64,000 nucleotides of DNA from Actinomycetes bacterium (GCA_023461115.1 JAEWOA010000259.1:1-64000), one strand, 5' to 3'; positions 33,767 through 45,100 are shown, counted from the stretch's first letter. The notes: a model not told the origin generated them from the sequence alone. Numbers and translations are program-made.

Positions 33767-34498
33767 ATGATCGGTCGCATCGACGAGGTAGTCGTGGACT
33801 GCGCGCGTCCGTGGGAGCTGGCGCAGTTCTGGGCGCAGGTGCTCGGCGGCGCACCCGTACGGCGCTCCGACTCCTGGTGCTACCTCGACGCCCCCGGCTG
33901 GACGCGCCTGGCGTTCCAGCGCGTCCCCGAGCCCAAGGCGACGAAGAACCGCCTGCACCTGGACGTCGAGGCCGACGACCTTCCCGCCGCCATCGCGCAG
34001 GCGGAGGCCCTGGGCGCCGTGCGGGTCGGCCCGATCGTCACCGACGAGCCCGGCTCGTTCCAGGTGCTGCGCGACCCCGAAGGCAACGAGTGGTGCCTGG
34101 TCCGGCCCGCGGCGTTGACCGACCCGCGCGTGCCCAACCCCCACGAGTTCGCCGCCGCGTGGCTCGACGCCTGGAACGCGCACGACCTGGACCGCGTGCT
34201 CGGGCACTTCGACGAGGCCGTCGTCTTCACCTCACCGCTCGCGGCCCGGCTCGTCCCCGGGAGCCGGGGCGTCCTGCGGGGCAAGAACCAGTTGCGCGCG
34301 TACTGGGCGGCTGGGCTGGAGGCGATCCCGGACCTGCGCTTCACGGTGGAGCGCGTCTCGGCGGGCGTCGACACGATCGTGATCCAGTACCGCAACCAGC
34401 GCGGCACGCTCGTCGACGAGGTGCTGGCGTTCGGCTCGTCGGGCCTCGTCATCGGTGGCCACGCCACCTATCCGGCCGAGCACAACAGCGCACGGTAG
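33767..34498 (+). CDS. VOC/glyoxalase domain fused to SnoaL-like domain
   Basis: 243 residues. Residues 1-120 are a vicinal-oxygen-chelate (glyoxalase-like) domain: FWAQVLGGAPVRRSDSWCYLD, RLHLDVEADDLPAAIAQAEALGA and the VLRDPEGNEWCLV strand. Residues 130-243 are a SnoaL-like nuclear-transport-factor-2 fold (AAAWLDAWNAHDLDRVLGHFDEAVVF, GKNQLRAYW). Each alone is common; the fused form is less so. Substrate unknown. ATG 33767 has GAGAGT 6 nt upstream. Confidence 0.78.
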   Translation: MIGRIDEVVVDCARPWELAQFWAQVLGGAPVRRSDSWCYLDAPGWTRLAFQRVPEPKATKNRLHLDVEADDLPAAIAQAEALGAVRVGPIVTDEPGSFQVLRDPEGNEWCLVRPAALTDPRVPNPHEFAAAWLDAWNAHDLDRVLGHFDEAVVFTSPLAARLVPGSRGVLRGKNQLRAYWAAGLEAIPDLRFTVERVSAGVDTIVIQYRNQRGTLVDEVLAFGSSGLVIGGHATYPAEHNSAR

Positions 34499-34550
34499 AG
34501 CGCGGCAGCGCACGGCAGCCGGACCGGGCCGCTCGCTCGCCGCCGGTGGG

Positions 34551-35684
34551 CTACAGGTCCGCGGGGTCGATCAGGAAGTCGGCCTCGTCCGCGATCTCGC
34601 CGCCGACCGCGGAGTGCACCGAGCGCGCGATCGTCTGCACGAGCGACGAGGCGCGGCCGCGCGCGACGCGGTGTTCCAGCGGCGGACGCTCGACCTCGAG
34701 GTCCTCGATCGCGGGCGGCTCCCACCGCACGCGGTAGGCCACGGCGCCGCCGGCGGCCCAGGGCAGGCCCCGCAGCAGGGGCGGTAGGTCGCTCTCCTCG
34801 CCGACCTCGACCGCGATCAAGCCGTCGACGTCGAGCGGGACGATCACCCCGAAGGACTCGGCCGACGAGGGCGCGGCGAGCATCATCTCGTCGAACGCGG
34901 CCGCCTCCGCCATGAGCCGGCGCCGCTCCTCGGGGTCGAGCACGCCGTGGCGCTCGAGGGCCGAGCGCAGCCCGGCGCCGCCGGGCTCGGCGATCCCGAA
35001 GGTCGCGGTGCTCTCGAAGTCCACCATCGGCCCGGTCCAGGGCCGCTCGGGCGCGGAGATCCGCGCTCGGGGGGCCACACGCTGCACCATCGCCAGAGCG
35101 TCCCCGGGCTCCACCCACCGGTCGGTGAAGACGGTGAGGTCGATCGCGCTCTCCATGTCCGGCGTGAGGATCGCGCCGGTCTCCCCGACGCGCACGGAAC
35201 CGCCGAGCCGCCGCGCGCACGCGACCAGCCACAGGAGCACGCGCTCCTCCTCACGCACGGGCGTGCCGTCCGGGAACGCGCGCTTGAGGCCGTACCGGTC
35301 GCCGCCGGGGTACGGGCGCGGGCCCCGCTCGACGGGGGCGCCCACGTCGAACACGTGCGTCGTCGCGACGGGCAGCCCGAGCCCGACGACGTCCTCGGTG
35401 GTCACGGCGTACGGGCCCGTGAGGCTGGAGTGCCGGGTGAGCCGCAGGACTCGTGCCGGCGGCGCGCCCGACGACGAGAGCGCCCGGATGCCGAATGCCG
35501 CGGTGAGCGGCTTGCGCTGCGCGGGAACCTCGACGGACGACGGCTCCCATCGCGCGTTGAGGAACCGGCTCGCGGCCAGCACCTCCACCTCGTCGGGCCC
35601 GATGCCGCCCGGGAGGGCGAGCAGGTGGCGACGACGCAGGCCGGGGTCGGCGGCGAGCGGCAGCCGCGGCAGCTGCTCGGGCAT
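34551..35684 (-). CDS. uncharacterised protein, paralogue A
   Basis: 377 residues, no signal peptide or membrane helix, not recognised. The middle and C-terminal parts clearly resemble the protein at 51593-52489. Shared blocks are [16 protein letters not shown] against [30 protein letters not shown] against ADIDLTLWSPIPL, and [22 protein letters not shown] against WAYRVEWRPLDPAERDVEHPS. It overlaps or abuts the dcd stop, so it is probably co-transcribed with dcd. ATG 35684 has ggagg 10 nt upstream; ATG 35693 (ATGA overlap) is equally possible. Confidence 0.6.
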   Translation of the reverse strand: MPEQLPRLPLAADPGLRRRHLLALPGGIGPDEVEVLAASRFLNARWEPSSVEVPAQRKPLTAAFGIRALSSSGAPPARVLRLTRHSSLTGPYAVTTEDVVGLGLPVATTHVFDVGAPVERGPRPYPGGDRYGLKRAFPDGTPVREEERVLLWLVACARRLGGSVRVGETGAILTPDMESAIDLTVFTDRWVEPGDALAMVQRVAPRARISAPERPWTGPMVDFESTATFGIAEPGGAGLRSALERHGVLDPEERRRLMAEAAAFDEMMLAAPSSAESFGVIVPLDVDGLIAVEVGEESDLPPLLRGLPWAAGGAVAYRVRWEPPAIEDLEVERPPLEHRVARGRASSLVQTIARSVHSAVGGEIADEADFLIDPADL

Positions 35685-35689
35685 GCGGG

Positions 35690-36265
35690 TCATACCTCCG
35701 TGCGGTGGAAGCTCTGCCAGGACCGGGACGCGGTGGGGCCGCGCTGCCCCTGGTACCGGGACCCGTACCGCTGCGAGCCGTAGGGGAACTCGGCGGCGGA
35801 CGAGAGCCGGAAGAAGCAGAGCTGCCCGATCTTCATGCCGGGCCACAACAGGATCGGCAGCGTCGCGACGTTGGACAACTCCAGGGTCACGTGGCCGGAG
35901 AACCCGGGGTCGACGAAGCCCGCGGTCGAGTGCGTGAGCAGCCCGAGCCGGCCGAGCGACGACTTGCCCTCCAGGCGCGCCGCGATGTCGTCGGGCAGGG
36001 TCACCTGCTCGTAGGTGGAGCCGAGCACGAACTCGCCCGGGTGCAGCACGAAGGGGTCCCCGGGGCTCGTCTCGACGAGCCGCGTGAGCTCCGGCTGGTC
36101 GGCCGCCGGGTCGATCACGGGGTACTTGTGGTTGTCGAAGAGCCGGAAGAACTTGTCGAGCCGGACGTCGATGCTCGAGGGCTGGATCATGGCGGGCTCG
36201 AGGGGCTCGAGGCCCACACGGCCGGAGGCGAGTTCGGCCCGGATATCACGGTCGGAGAGCAGCAC
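35690..36265 (-). CDS. dcd: dCTP deaminase
   Basis: 191 residues. Converts dCTP to dUTP, or in the bifunctional actinobacterial type directly to dUMP. The family motifs are present: [14 protein letters not shown], the catalytic [34 protein letters not shown] block with the Glu of the AGFVDPGF region, and the C-terminal [10 protein letters not shown] that closes over the triphosphate. GTG 36265 has TACCGT 6 nt upstream and no ribosome binding site. Divergent from cellobiose phosphorylase. Confidence 0.94.
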   Translation of the reverse strand: MLLSDRDIRAELASGRVGLEPLEPAMIQPSSIDVRLDKFFRLFDNHKYPVIDPAADQPELTRLVETSPGDPFVLHPGEFVLGSTYEQVTLPDDIAARLEGKSSLGRLGLLTHSTAGFVDPGFSGHVTLELSNVATLPILLWPGMKIGQLCFFRLSSAAEFPYGSQRYGSRYQGQRGPTASRSWQSFHRTEV

Positions 36266-36300
36266 GCGCCCACGGTAGTGCCACGGCGCGTCGCTGCGGC

Positions 36301-36338
36301 TATAGTCCTACTTCGTGAGGCGCATGGGAGCGCTCTCG
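36301..36338 (+). promoter_or_regulatory. cellobiose phosphorylase promoter with CelR-like operator
   Basis: -10 TATAGT at 36301-36306. TGGGAGCGCTCTCG at 36325-36338 matches 12 of 14 bases of the CelR consensus TGGGAGCGCTCCCA known from cellulolytic actinobacteria. It lies about 12 nt downstream of the expected transcript start, a blocking position. Cellobiose normally releases CelR, which would induce this gene on its own substrate. Confidence 0.75.
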
Positions 36339-36361
36339 CATCGACCGAGAGGCTAGTTCCA

Positions 36362-38830
36362 ATGCGCTACGGCCACTTCGACGACGAGGCCCGCGAGTAC
36401 GTCGTGACGACGCCGCACACCCCGTACCCGTGGATCAACTACCTCGGCTCGGAGCAGTTCTTCTCCCTGCTCTCCCACCAGGCGGGCGGCTACTCGTTCT
36501 ACCGCGACGCCAAGATGCGCCGCCTGACGCGTTACCGCTACAACAACGTCCCGGCGGACGCGGGCGGCCGCTACCTGTACGTCAACGACGGCGGCGACGT
36601 GTGGACACCGTCGTGGCTGCCGGTGAAGGCGGACCTGGACTTCTTCGAGGCGCGGCACGGGCTGGGCTACTCGCGGATCACGGGCGAGCGCGGCGGCGTG
36701 CGCGTCGAGACGCTGTTCTTCGTCCCGGTGGGCGAGAACGCCGAGGTGCAGAAGATCACCGTGACGAACACCGGTGAGACGACGAAGCGCCTGGGCCTGT
36801 TCACGTTCGTCGAGTTCTGCCTGTGGAACGCGCAGGACGACCAGACGAACTACCAGCGCAACCTCTCGATCGGCGAGGTCGAGGTGGAGCAGGCCGGCCC
36901 CCACGGGTCGGCGATCTTCCACAAGACCGAGTACCGCGAGCGCCGCGACCACTACGCGGTGTTCGGCGTGAACACCGCGGCGGACGGCTTCGACACCGAC
37001 CGGGACACGTTCGTCGGCGCGTACAACTCGCTCGGCGAGGCCGCGGTGCCGCGCGCGGGCCGGGCCGCGGACTCGGTGGCGTCGGGCTGGTACCCGATCG
37101 GCTCGCACCAGGTGGACGTCACGCTCGAGCCCGGCGAGTCGCGTGAGCTCGTCGTCGTGCTGGGCTACGTGGAGAACCCGGACGACGAGAAGTGGGCCGA
37201 CGACGCGCGCCAGATCGTCAACAAGGCCCCCGCGCACGCGCTGCTGGGCCGGTTCGCGACGAGCGCGCAGGCCGACGCCGCGTTCGCCGCGCTGCAGGAC
37301 CACTGGACCAAGCTGCTCTCGACGTACTCGGTGCGCAGCGGCGACGACAAGCTCGACCGCATGGTCAACGTGTGGAACCAGTACCAGTGCATGGTCACGT
37401 TCAACATGAGCCGCTCGGCGTCGTTCTTCGAGACCGGCATCGGCCGCGGCATGGGCTTCCGCGACTCCAACCAGGACCTGCTGGGCTTCGTCCACCTGAT
37501 CCCGGAGCGCGCGCGCGAGCGGATCATCGACATCGCGTCCACGCAGTTCCCGGACGGCTCGGCGTACCACCAGTACCAGCCGCTGACCAAGCGCGGGAAC
37601 AACGACATCGGCTCGGGCTTCAACGACGACCCGCTGTGGCTGATCGCGGGCGTCGCGGCGTACGTCAAGGAGACCGGCGACTTCTCGATCCTCGACGAGC
37701 AGGTGCCGTTCGACAACGAGCCCGGCTCCGAGGTCAGCCTGTTCGAGCACCTGACGCGCTCGTTCGAGTTCACGGTGGAGCACCGCGGCCCGCACGGCCT
37801 GCCGCTGATCGGCCGCGCCGACTGGAACGACTGCCTCAACCTCAACTGCTTCTCGACGACGCCCGGTGAGTCGTTCCAGACCACCGAGAACCAGGCGGGC
37901 GGCGTCGCCGAGTCGGTGTTCATCGCCGCGCAGTTCGTCTTGTACGGCGCCGAGTACGCGGCGCTCGCCGAGCGCAGGGGGCTCGGCGACGTGGCGGCCA
38001 GGGCCCGCGGACTCGTCGAGGACATGCGTCAGGCGGTGCTGACCGACGGCTGGGACGGCCGCTGGTTCCTGCGCGCGTACGACTACTACGGCAACCCGAT
38101 CGGCACCGACGCGCACGCCGAGGGCAAGATCTGGATCGAGCCGCAGGGCTTCGCGGTGATGGCCGGGATCGGCGTGGGCGAGGGTCCGTCCGACCAGAGC
38201 GCGCCCGCGGTCCAGGCGCTCGACGCGGTCGAGGACCTGCTGGCCACCGACCACGGCATGGTGCTGCAGTACCCCGCGTACACCACCTACCAGGTGCACA
38301 TGGGCGAGGTCTCCACGTACCCGCCGGGGTACAAGGAGAACGGCGGCATCTTCTGCCACAACAACCCGTGGGTGATCATCGGCGAGACCGTGCTGGGCCG
38401 CGGCGACCGCGCGTTCGACTACTACAAGCGGATCACCCCGGCGTACCGCGAGGACATCTCCGACGTGCACCGGCTCGAGCCGTACGTGTACGCGCAGATG
38501 ATCGCGGGCAAGGAGGCCGTCCGGCACGGCGAGGCCAAGAACTCGTGGCTCACGGGCACGGCGGCCTGGAACTTCGTCGCGGTGTCGCAGCACCTGCTGG
38601 GGGTGCGGCCCGACTACGACGGGCTCGTGGTGGACCCGCAGATCGGCCCGGACGTGCCCTCGTTCACGGTGACCCGGGTGGCCCGCGGCGCGACGTACGA
38701 GATCTCGGTGACGAACTCCGGCGCGCCGGGCGCGCGGGGGCGGCTGGTCGTCGACGGCCGGCCGGTCGACGGCAACCACGTCCCCTACGCGCCCGCCGGC
38801 TCGACGGTGCGGGTCGAGGTCACGGTCTGA
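36362..38830 (+). CDS. cbp: cellobiose phosphorylase, GH94
   Basis: 822-residue cytosolic enzyme: cellobiose + phosphate to alpha-glucose 1-phosphate + glucose, saving one ATP over hydrolysis. The N-terminal beta-sandwich ([17 protein letters not shown]) leads to the (alpha/alpha)6 barrel. The catalytic general acid is Asp490 in [11 protein letters not shown], the same number as in the Cellulomonas gilvus enzyme, whose length is also 822. Other active-site landmarks include [12 protein letters not shown] and [21 protein letters not shown] 36362 is set by gagagg about 9 nt upstream. The aldose epimerase follows after 25 nt. Regulated by a CelR-like operator. Confidence 0.97.
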   Translation: MRYGHFDDEAREYVVTTPHTPYPWINYLGSEQFFSLLSHQAGGYSFYRDAKMRRLTRYRYNNVPADAGGRYLYVNDGGDVWTPSWLPVKADLDFFEARHGLGYSRITGERGGVRVETLFFVPVGENAEVQKITVTNTGETTKRLGLFTFVEFCLWNAQDDQTNYQRNLSIGEVEVEQAGPHGSAIFHKTEYRERRDHYAVFGVNTAADGFDTDRDTFVGAYNSLGEAAVPRAGRAADSVASGWYPIGSHQVDVTLEPGESRELVVVLGYVENPDDEKWADDARQIVNKAPAHALLGRFATSAQADAAFAALQDHWTKLLSTYSVRSGDDKLDRMVNVWNQYQCMVTFNMSRSASFFETGIGRGMGFRDSNQDLLGFVHLIPERARERIIDIASTQFPDGSAYHQYQPLTKRGNNDIGSGFNDDPLWLIAGVAAYVKETGDFSILDEQVPFDNEPGSEVSLFEHLTRSFEFTVEHRGPHGLPLIGRADWNDCLNLNCFSTTPGESFQTTENQAGGVAESVFIAAQFVLYGAEYAALAERRGLGDVAARARGLVEDMRQAVLTDGWDGRWFLRAYDYYGNPIGTDAHAEGKIWIEPQGFAVMAGIGVGEGPSDQSAPAVQALDAVEDLLATDHGMVLQYPAYTTYQVHMGEVSTYPPGYKENGGIFCHNNPWVIIGETVLGRGDRAFDYYKRITPAYREDISDVHRLEPYVYAQMIAGKEAVRHGEAKNSWLTGTAAWNFVAVSQHLLGVRPDYDGLVVDPQIGPDVPSFTVTRVARGATYEISVTNSGAPGARGRLVVDGRPVDGNHVPYAPAGSTVRVEVTV

Positions 38831-38855
38831 GGCCCGGACTGACGGAACGACGCTG

Positions 38856-39854
38856 ATGGCCCTCCAGGAACTCGACGCGCCGACGGGCGTCCGGGTGCTC
38901 GCGCTGCCCGACGCCCGCGTGCTCACGCTGCGCTCGGACGTCTGGGAGCTCGACGTGCTGCCCGGCACGGGCGCCGCGCTCGGTGGCGGGCGCGTGCGGA
39001 CCGCCGACGGCGTGTGGCGGGACCTGCTGCGGCCGACGCGCGGCGCCAACGCGCTCGGCGATCCGGAGAAGTGCTCGAGCTTCCCGATGATCCCGTGGTC
39101 CAACCGCATCCGGGGCGGGGCGCTGAGCTTCGACGGGCGCACCTGGCAGCTCCAGCAGAACGGCGCCGACGGGTCCGCGATCCACGGCGCCGCGCGGCAC
39201 TCCACATGGGACGTGGCCGCGCGCACGTCGTCGAGCGTGACGCTGGACCTGGACACCTCCGATCTGACCGGCGTGAACTTCCCGTGGTGCTTCTCCGCGC
39301 GCCTGGTCTACGAGGTCGAGGGGCCCACGCTCTCCGTCACGACGACCGTGCGGAACACCGACGCCGAACCGTTCCCCGCGGGCTTCGGCCACCACCCGTA
39401 CCTGCAGCGCTCGCTGCTGCCGGTGGGCGACCCGTCGCCCCTGACCCCCGGGAACCCGGTGCTGCAGATCCCGGCGCACGGCGGCTACGCCCTGGATGCC
39501 GGGAACGCCGTGCGCCCCGCGGGCCCGGTGCCGCCGCGTGCGGACTTCCGCTCCCGGCGGCCGCTGGGGCACGCGTTCGTCGACGACGTGCTGACGGCAC
39601 GCGACCTCGACGAGCCCGTGCGCGTCGAGTACCCGGATGCCGGTGTGGCCGTGGCGCTCGACGCCGACCCGGTGTTCGAGCACCTCGTCGTCTACGCGCC
39701 GCGCCGCCGCCCGTACTTCGCGATCGAGCCGGCCACCAACGTGAACAACGGCTTCGCGTTGCACGACGCCGGCGTGCCGGGCACGGGCGTCTTCGTCCTC
39801 GAGCCGGGCCAGTCACGCACCGGGACGTTCACCCTGACGGTCGAGTCGCTCTGA
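38856..39854 (+). CDS. aldose 1-epimerase family protein
   Basis: 332 residues of the galactose-mutarotase fold, expected to interconvert alpha and beta anomers of a sugar. Active-site-like features: SSFPMIPWSNRIRGG near residue 71, HGAARHSTW with the first His, FGHHPYLQR with the second His pair, and the Glu of AIEPATN near the end. In an apparent operon with cellobiose phosphorylase it would equilibrate the glucose anomer released by the enzyme for glucokinase. No strong ribosome binding site is visible. Confidence 0.88.
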   Translation: MALQELDAPTGVRVLALPDARVLTLRSDVWELDVLPGTGAALGGGRVRTADGVWRDLLRPTRGANALGDPEKCSSFPMIPWSNRIRGGALSFDGRTWQLQQNGADGSAIHGAARHSTWDVAARTSSSVTLDLDTSDLTGVNFPWCFSARLVYEVEGPTLSVTTTVRNTDAEPFPAGFGHHPYLQRSLLPVGDPSPLTPGNPVLQIPAHGGYALDAGNAVRPAGPVPPRADFRSRRPLGHAFVDDVLTARDLDEPVRVEYPDAGVAVALDADPVFEHLVVYAPRRRPYFAIEPATNVNNGFALHDAGVPGTGVFVLEPGQSRTGTFTLTVESL

Positions 39855-39991
39855 CGCACGGGCCGGGCACGATCACCGCGACCACGGCGCTTTCGTCGCC
39901 TGGGTGAACCTTGCGCGAAGTCCCCCGTTCGGCCCTGCGGGGTGTGGAACGATAGGGCGCCCGCCAGGCCACAACAGGGGAGACAACCACC

Positions 39992-40813
39992 ATGCGCGCG
40001 CTTCGTCGTGCTGCGGCCACCGCCGCCGCGATCACCTTGACCTTCACGCTCGTCGCGTGCACGGACTCGTCCGAGACCCCTTCGCCGGACAAGGCGACCG
40101 GCGGCGCCTCGGCCGCCGCGTCCGACGACCCGGCGCCCGCCGCCGAGTTGACCAAGGACAACTTCATCGACCTCGTGAAGGCGTCGGCGGAGGACGGCAC
40201 GTCCTACCGGGCTGTCGTCACGTCGACCGTGAACGGCACCACCCAGGCCCAGAACCTCGAGTCGGAGATCGTCGACGGCCAGCCGCGCGTGCACCTGACG
40301 TCGGACGCCGAAGGCCTCTCGATGGAGGCGATCTTCGTCGACGGCAAGTTCTACATGAACCTCGGCCCGTTGACCGACGACAAGTTCACCGTGCTCGACA
40401 CCTCCGACTCGACCAACCCGCTGGCCAGCTCGTTCAGCAGCATCACCGAGGCGGGCAGCCCGACGAAGGCGATCGAGTCGCTCCGCGACCAGATGATCGA
40501 CGTGAAGAAGGCGGGCGCCCCGGAGAAGGTCGCCGGCACCACCGCGACGCCGTACACCGTCACCGTGGACAGCGCGAAGATGCTCGCCGCCCTCGGCGAC
40601 CTGGGCAGCGACGCCGCCGACATCGCGAACCTGCCCCCGACCTTGGAGATCACGTACTGGATCTCCGCGGACAACCGCCCCGTGAAGACCTCGACGACGG
40701 TCGGCGGCGTCACCACCGAGACGGTGTACAGCGACTGGGGCAAGAAGTTCGACATCAAGGCCCCGAGCGCGGACCAGATCACGGACAAGGACCCGTTCTC
40801 GATGGCTGGCTAG
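39992..40813 (+). CDS. LppX/LprG-like lipoprotein
   Basis: 273 residues. A signal peptide ends in the lipobox LVAC with Cys23 as the anchor, followed by a Ser/Pro/Ala linker. The body (residues 50-273) has the LppX_LprAFG pattern of alternating strands (SYRAVVTSTVNGTTQAQNLESEI, GKFYMNLGPL) seen in mycobacterial lipid-carrier lipoproteins. It may shuttle a hydrophobic molecule across the envelope; Cellulomonas lacks a mycomembrane, so the cargo differs. aggggag precedes ATG 39992 by 9 nt. Its TAG stop shares the CTAG tetranucleotide with the convergent gene. Confidence 0.8.
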   Translation: MRALRRAAATAAAITLTFTLVACTDSSETPSPDKATGGASAAASDDPAPAAELTKDNFIDLVKASAEDGTSYRAVVTSTVNGTTQAQNLESEIVDGQPRVHLTSDAEGLSMEAIFVDGKFYMNLGPLTDDKFTVLDTSDSTNPLASSFSSITEAGSPTKAIESLRDQMIDVKKAGAPEKVAGTTATPYTVTVDSAKMLAALGDLGSDAADIANLPPTLEITYWISADNRPVKTSTTVGGVTTETVYSDWGKKFDIKAPSADQITDKDPFSMAG

Positions 40814-41418
40814 CCCTCCAGGGGGAGGGTGAGGGTGTAGCCCCACTCGTGTGTCGCCTGCACGGTGAATCCGACGCGCTCGTAGAACGAGATGGCGCCG
40901 GTGTTCCGGGAGTCGACGCCCAGGTGTAGGCCCGGCACGCCGCGCGAGCGCAACTCGTCCGCCAGCCGCTCGACGAGCCGGCGCCCCCACCCCTGGCCCT
41001 GCAGGCGCGGCAGCAGGTCGATGTGCAGGTGCGCGGGGAACCGCTCGTAGTGCGGCTCGGGCCCGCTCGGCCAGGTGTGCAGGCGCTCGACGAGGATGTG
41101 GTCCTCGGTGCCGTCGCCGGGGTCCGCGACCCGGGGGTACTGGGCCCGCAGCGCGGGCCACCAGTGCGCGTCGAGCCAGTCGCCGAACCGCTCCGAGTCG
41201 TCGGTCGCGACGATGTAGCCGGCCACGCCGTGCTCGTCGACGACCACGAACGTCAGGCCCGGGTCCGCGATCGGGTAGGGCCCGCAGTACAGGTGGGCCA
41301 GCAGGTCGGGGTTGCGGTAGAGGTGCGTCGCATCCTTCCCGGCCGCGCCCGTGAGCAGGCAGAGCCGGTACATGCCGGGGAGGTCGGCCGGGTGGAACGG
41401 CCGCAGCACAGGCGTCAC
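40810..41418 (-). CDS. GNAT-family N-acetyltransferase
   Basis: 202 residues, single acetyltransferase domain with the acetyl-CoA loop LPRLQGQGWGRRLVERLADEL and the C-terminal NTGAISFYERVGF. The middle part (DWLDAHWWPALRAQYP) resembles actinobacterial relatives of OGA-type acetyltransferases; substrate unknown. GTG 41418 has TAGGGT 7 nt upstream on the minus strand and no ribosome binding site, so a leaderless start is preferred over longer frames. Confidence 0.82.
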   Translation of the reverse strand: MTPVLRPFHPADLPGMYRLCLLTGAAGKDATHLYRNPDLLAHLYCGPYPIADPGLTFVVVDEHGVAGYIVATDDSERFGDWLDAHWWPALRAQYPRVADPGDGTEDHILVERLHTWPSGPEPHYERFPAHLHIDLLPRLQGQGWGRRLVERLADELRSRGVPGLHLGVDSRNTGAISFYERVGFTVQATHEWGYTLTLPLEG

Positions 41419-41510
41419 GCGCCCGACCCTATCCACGCGCCGCTCCGCGCGCGCAGCCCGCGTGGCGTCCACTGGACCAGCCGGGTTGAGGACGAGGGGC
41501 TGTGACCGGG

Positions 41511-41516
41511 TAGGAT
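41511..41516 (+). promoter_or_regulatory. tRNA-Gly promoter
   Basis: -10 TAGGAT, with TTGAGG at 41486-41491 as a possible -35 (19-nt spacer). The tRNA starts 35 nt after the -10. Confidence 0.45.
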
Positions 41517-41550
41517 CGCAGCCGCGGCGCCCGGTCTCCGGGCTGCTCGT

Positions 41551-41621
41551 GCGGGTGTAGTTCAATGGCAGAACTTCAGCTTCCCAAGCTGATGGCGCGG
41601 GTTCGATTCCCGTCACCCGCT
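41551..41621 (+). tRNA. tRNA-Gly(CCC)
   Basis: 71 nt cloverleaf. Acceptor stem GCGGGTG/CACCCGC with discriminator T, D arm with GTTCAATGGCAGAAC, anticodon stem TCAGC/GCTGA with loop TTCCCAA (anticodon CCC), and T arm GCGGG-TTCGATT-CCCGT. CCA is not encoded. It reads GGG glycine codons. Confidence 0.95.
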
Positions 41622-41695
41622 CCCTTGTGGGCCTGGCGCGCTGACGCGCCCACCCCGACCACGGCGGCCGAGTCGGCGCGAGTGAACTGGCGCGC

Positions 41696-42058
41696 TCAGC
41701 TCAGGCAGAGGCAGAACGGGTGGCCGGCGGGGTCGAGGAACACCCGGAACGTCTCGCCAGGCTGGTGCTCGGCCTTGCGCGCGCCCAGCGCGACCACCGC
41801 GGGCTCGCCCACGTCGAAGGAGTCGACGACGACGTCGATGTGCATCTGCTGGGGGTGCTCCTGGCCCGGCCACTGCGGCGCGGAGTATGAGCCGTCGACC
41901 TGCTGGAAGCAGATGCACATGCCGGTCTCGGAGTCGCGGATCTCGGCCCACTCGCCGTCCGGCTTGACCGACCAGCCGAGGAGGTCGCCGTAGAACTGCG
42001 CGAGCGCGGGAGCGTCCGGGCAGTCGATCACGAAGGTGGGGTAGCGCGCGATGGCCAT
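41696..42058 (-). CDS. VOC family (glyoxalase-like) protein
   Basis: 120 residues, one vicinal-oxygen-chelate domain of the bleomycin-resistance/dioxygenase type: PTFVIDCPDAPALAQFYGDLLGW, MHIDVVVDSFDVGEPAVVALGARKAEHQPG, FRVFLDPAGHPFCLC. Likely a dimeric metal-dependent or ligand-binding protein of unknown target. gagagg precedes ATG 42058. It lies between the tRNA and the giant surface protein. Confidence 0.85.
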   Translation of the reverse strand: MAIARYPTFVIDCPDAPALAQFYGDLLGWSVKPDGEWAEIRDSETGMCICFQQVDGSYSAPQWPGQEHPQQMHIDVVVDSFDVGEPAVVALGARKAEHQPGETFRVFLDPAGHPFCLCLS

Positions 42059-42112
42059 GACGACGCCTCTCGTCGGGCCGCGGCGCCGAGCCGCGGCGGT
42101 TCGTCGGGAACG

Positions 42113-45100
42113 CTAGCGCCGGGGTCCGACACGCGCCGGGGCTGACGAGCCGCGCGCGCCCCACGCCCCCGCGCCCGCCAGGAGCGCGCCCGCGAGCACG
42201 AGCCACAGCGACCACCGGGCCGTGCGGTCGGCGTCGGCGCCGGTCACGGGCAGGATCGGGGAGGCCGCCAGGACCATGGCGTCGTCGGAGTCGCCGCACG
42301 TGGGGCACGGGTCGGGCTGGCCGCCGCCGACCGTCGCCACGTTGACCAGCTCGGTCCCGCCCGCCGCGGTGGTGTCCACCGTCAGCGTGATCGGGGGCGC
42401 GGCCTCGTCGACCGCGAGCACGTCGTCGTACTGGCAGACGATCACGCTGGCCGACGAGCACACCCACCCGTCTCCCGACACCGAGATCAACGACTCGCCC
42501 GTCGGCAGGTCGTCGGTGACGACGACGGGCGCGCCCGTCGGGCTCGGCCCCCGGTTGCCCACCGTGATGTCGTAGACGACGCGCTGCCCGCTCTGCGAGG
42601 CCACCGACTTGTCGATGCGCAGGTGAGAGACGGGCGTGACGTCGGCGCCGTCGAGCGCGATGTTGTTCAGCAGCGGCCCGGTCTCGCCCTCGGACGCCAC
42701 CACCGCGGTGTTGAGCACCGCGGGCGCCGCGGCGGCGCCGATGCTCGTCGTGAGGGCCAGCGGGAGCCGGCCGTCGACGGCGAGCGGGCCCGGGTGCGTG
42801 CAGGTCACACGCTGGCCCGCCGCCCCGCACGTCCAGCCGGGCCCGGCCGACGACACGTACGACAACCCGGTGGGCAGCACGTCGACCACCGAGATCGGGT
42901 GGGGGTCCTCGGTCGGCCCGTCGTTGGTGACGAGCAGACCCCACGTGACGGTCTCGCCGACCACCAGCTCGCCCGTGTGCCCCTTGGCGAGCTCGAGGTC
43001 GAAGTCGGGGTCCAGGTCGTCGGTGACGTCGTCCTCGTTGTCGCCCAGCAGGTCGCTCGGCGTGGTGGTGCGGACCACCGCGACGTTGCGGATCTGCGGG
43101 TACGCCTCGGGGCCGACGTCCACCACGAGCGTGATCGGCGCGGTCTGCGAGCGCGGCGGCAGCGGGGCGTCCAGCGCGCAGAGCACGGTCCGGTCGGCGG
43201 CGGTGCAGTCCCACCCGTCGCCGTCCACGGACACCAGCGTCAGGCCGCGCGGCAGCACGTCGCGGAGTGTCACGTCCTGCGCGTCCGAGGGGCCGGCGTT
43301 GACGACCGTCATCGTGTAGGTGTGCTCCTGCCCGATCACGGGCGTGCCCTCGCTCACCTTGGTCACCGCGATGTCCGCCGCGGGCACGAGCGGCACGGGA
43401 TCGGTGGCCGTGTTGTTCGCCGGCACGGGGTCGGGCGTCGTCGAGCTCGCGGTCGCGGTGTTCACGACGACGCCCGCGGGCAGCGCGGGATCCGTGGCGA
43501 CGAGCAGCACCAGCGGCGGGGCCTCGTCGCCCACCGCGAGCGCGTCGGTGTCCCACTCGCACGTCACGCTCGGGCCCGCGGCCGAGCACGTCCACGGCGC
43601 CTGCGCCGACACGTACGTGAAGCCGTCGGGCAGGGTGTCGACGACCGTGATCGGCCCGGCCGCGTCCGACGGGCCCGCGTTGGCCACCCCGATCGTGAAC
43701 CGCACGAGCCCGCCGGGGCTCACGTCGTCGCCCGTGAGCGGCTCGTGCGTCTTGGTCGTCGCCAGGTCCGCGCTGGTGGTGAGCGTGACCGTCGCGGTCG
43801 CGGTGTTGTCGTCAGGGTCGTCGCCCGCGGTCGAGGTCGCGATGCGCGCGGTGTTGGTGAGCTGCGTGCCCGGAGGCAGCGACGCGTCCGTCGTGGCATC
43901 CACCGTGATCGTCGCGGACCCGCCCGCGGGCGCCGCGCCGTGGGCGCACGTGACGACGCGCCCGGCGATGCCGCACGCCCAGCCGCTCGGCGCGTCGACC
44001 GCGGTCGGGGTCAGGCCGACCGGGGCGGTGTCGGTGACGATCGCGGTGTCCGCGTCCGAGGGCCCCTCGTTCGTCGCGGTGAGCGTGTACCGCACGGGAG
44101 CGCCCGCGGGCACGGTCGTCGGGTCCGCGGCCTTGGCGATCGTCACGTTGGCCTGGTCCACGACGACGGTCGGGTCGAGCGCGGTGTTGTTCGTCAGGTC
44201 CGGGTCGTCCGCGGGGCCCGTGACGGCCGCGGCGTTGACGAGCGTCGCGGGACCGGCGTCGGGCGCCACGGCGGCGGTCACCGTGATCGCCGGGGCGCTG
44301 GCGCCCGCGGCCAACGGCCCGGGCGTCGTGCACGTGACGAGCTGGCCGACCGCCGAGCAGGTCCACCCCGCGCCCGTGGCCGACGAGTACGTGACGCCCG
44401 CCGGAAGGCGGTCCGCGACCGTGAGCGGGCCGGGCGAGTCGGACGGGCCGTTGTTCGTCGCGACGACCTGCCACGAGAACGGCTGGCCCGCGACCGCGTC
44501 GCCGGTGTGCGACTTGGCGACCGCGAGGTCCGCGACGACGGTCACGTCCGAGACGTCGTCGTCGACGTTGTTGCCGGGGATCGGGTCGGTGGTCGGGGAG
44601 TCGACGCGTGCGGTGTTGGTGATCGGCACGGGCGGCGCCTCGGGGTCCACCAGGACCTCGACGTCCACGGCGGCCGTGGCGCCGACCGCGAGCGGGCCCG
44701 CGAGCGTGCAGGTCAGCGCCTGGCCCGCGGCCGCGCAGGTCCACGAGCCCACGACGTTCGTCGAGCCCACGAAGCCCACGGCGTCGGGCAGCGTGTCCGT
44801 GACGACGACGTCGGCGGCGGCCTGCGACGGTCCGTTGTTGGCGACCGTGAAGTGGTACACCGACGACTCGCCCGCGGTGAAGTCGCCCGTGTGGGACTTC
44901 TCGATCGCGAGGTCCGCGAGTGTCGTCACGACGCCGGGGTCGTCGTCGGTGTTGTTGGACTCGTCGGGGTCGGTGGTCGGGCTCGTGACCGTCGCGGTGT
45001 TGGTGATCGTGCCGACCACGGACTCGTCGATGGCCGCCACGATCGTGAGCTGAGGAGCCGGGCCGGGGGCGAGCGCGGCGCGCGTGCACGTCACGGCCTG

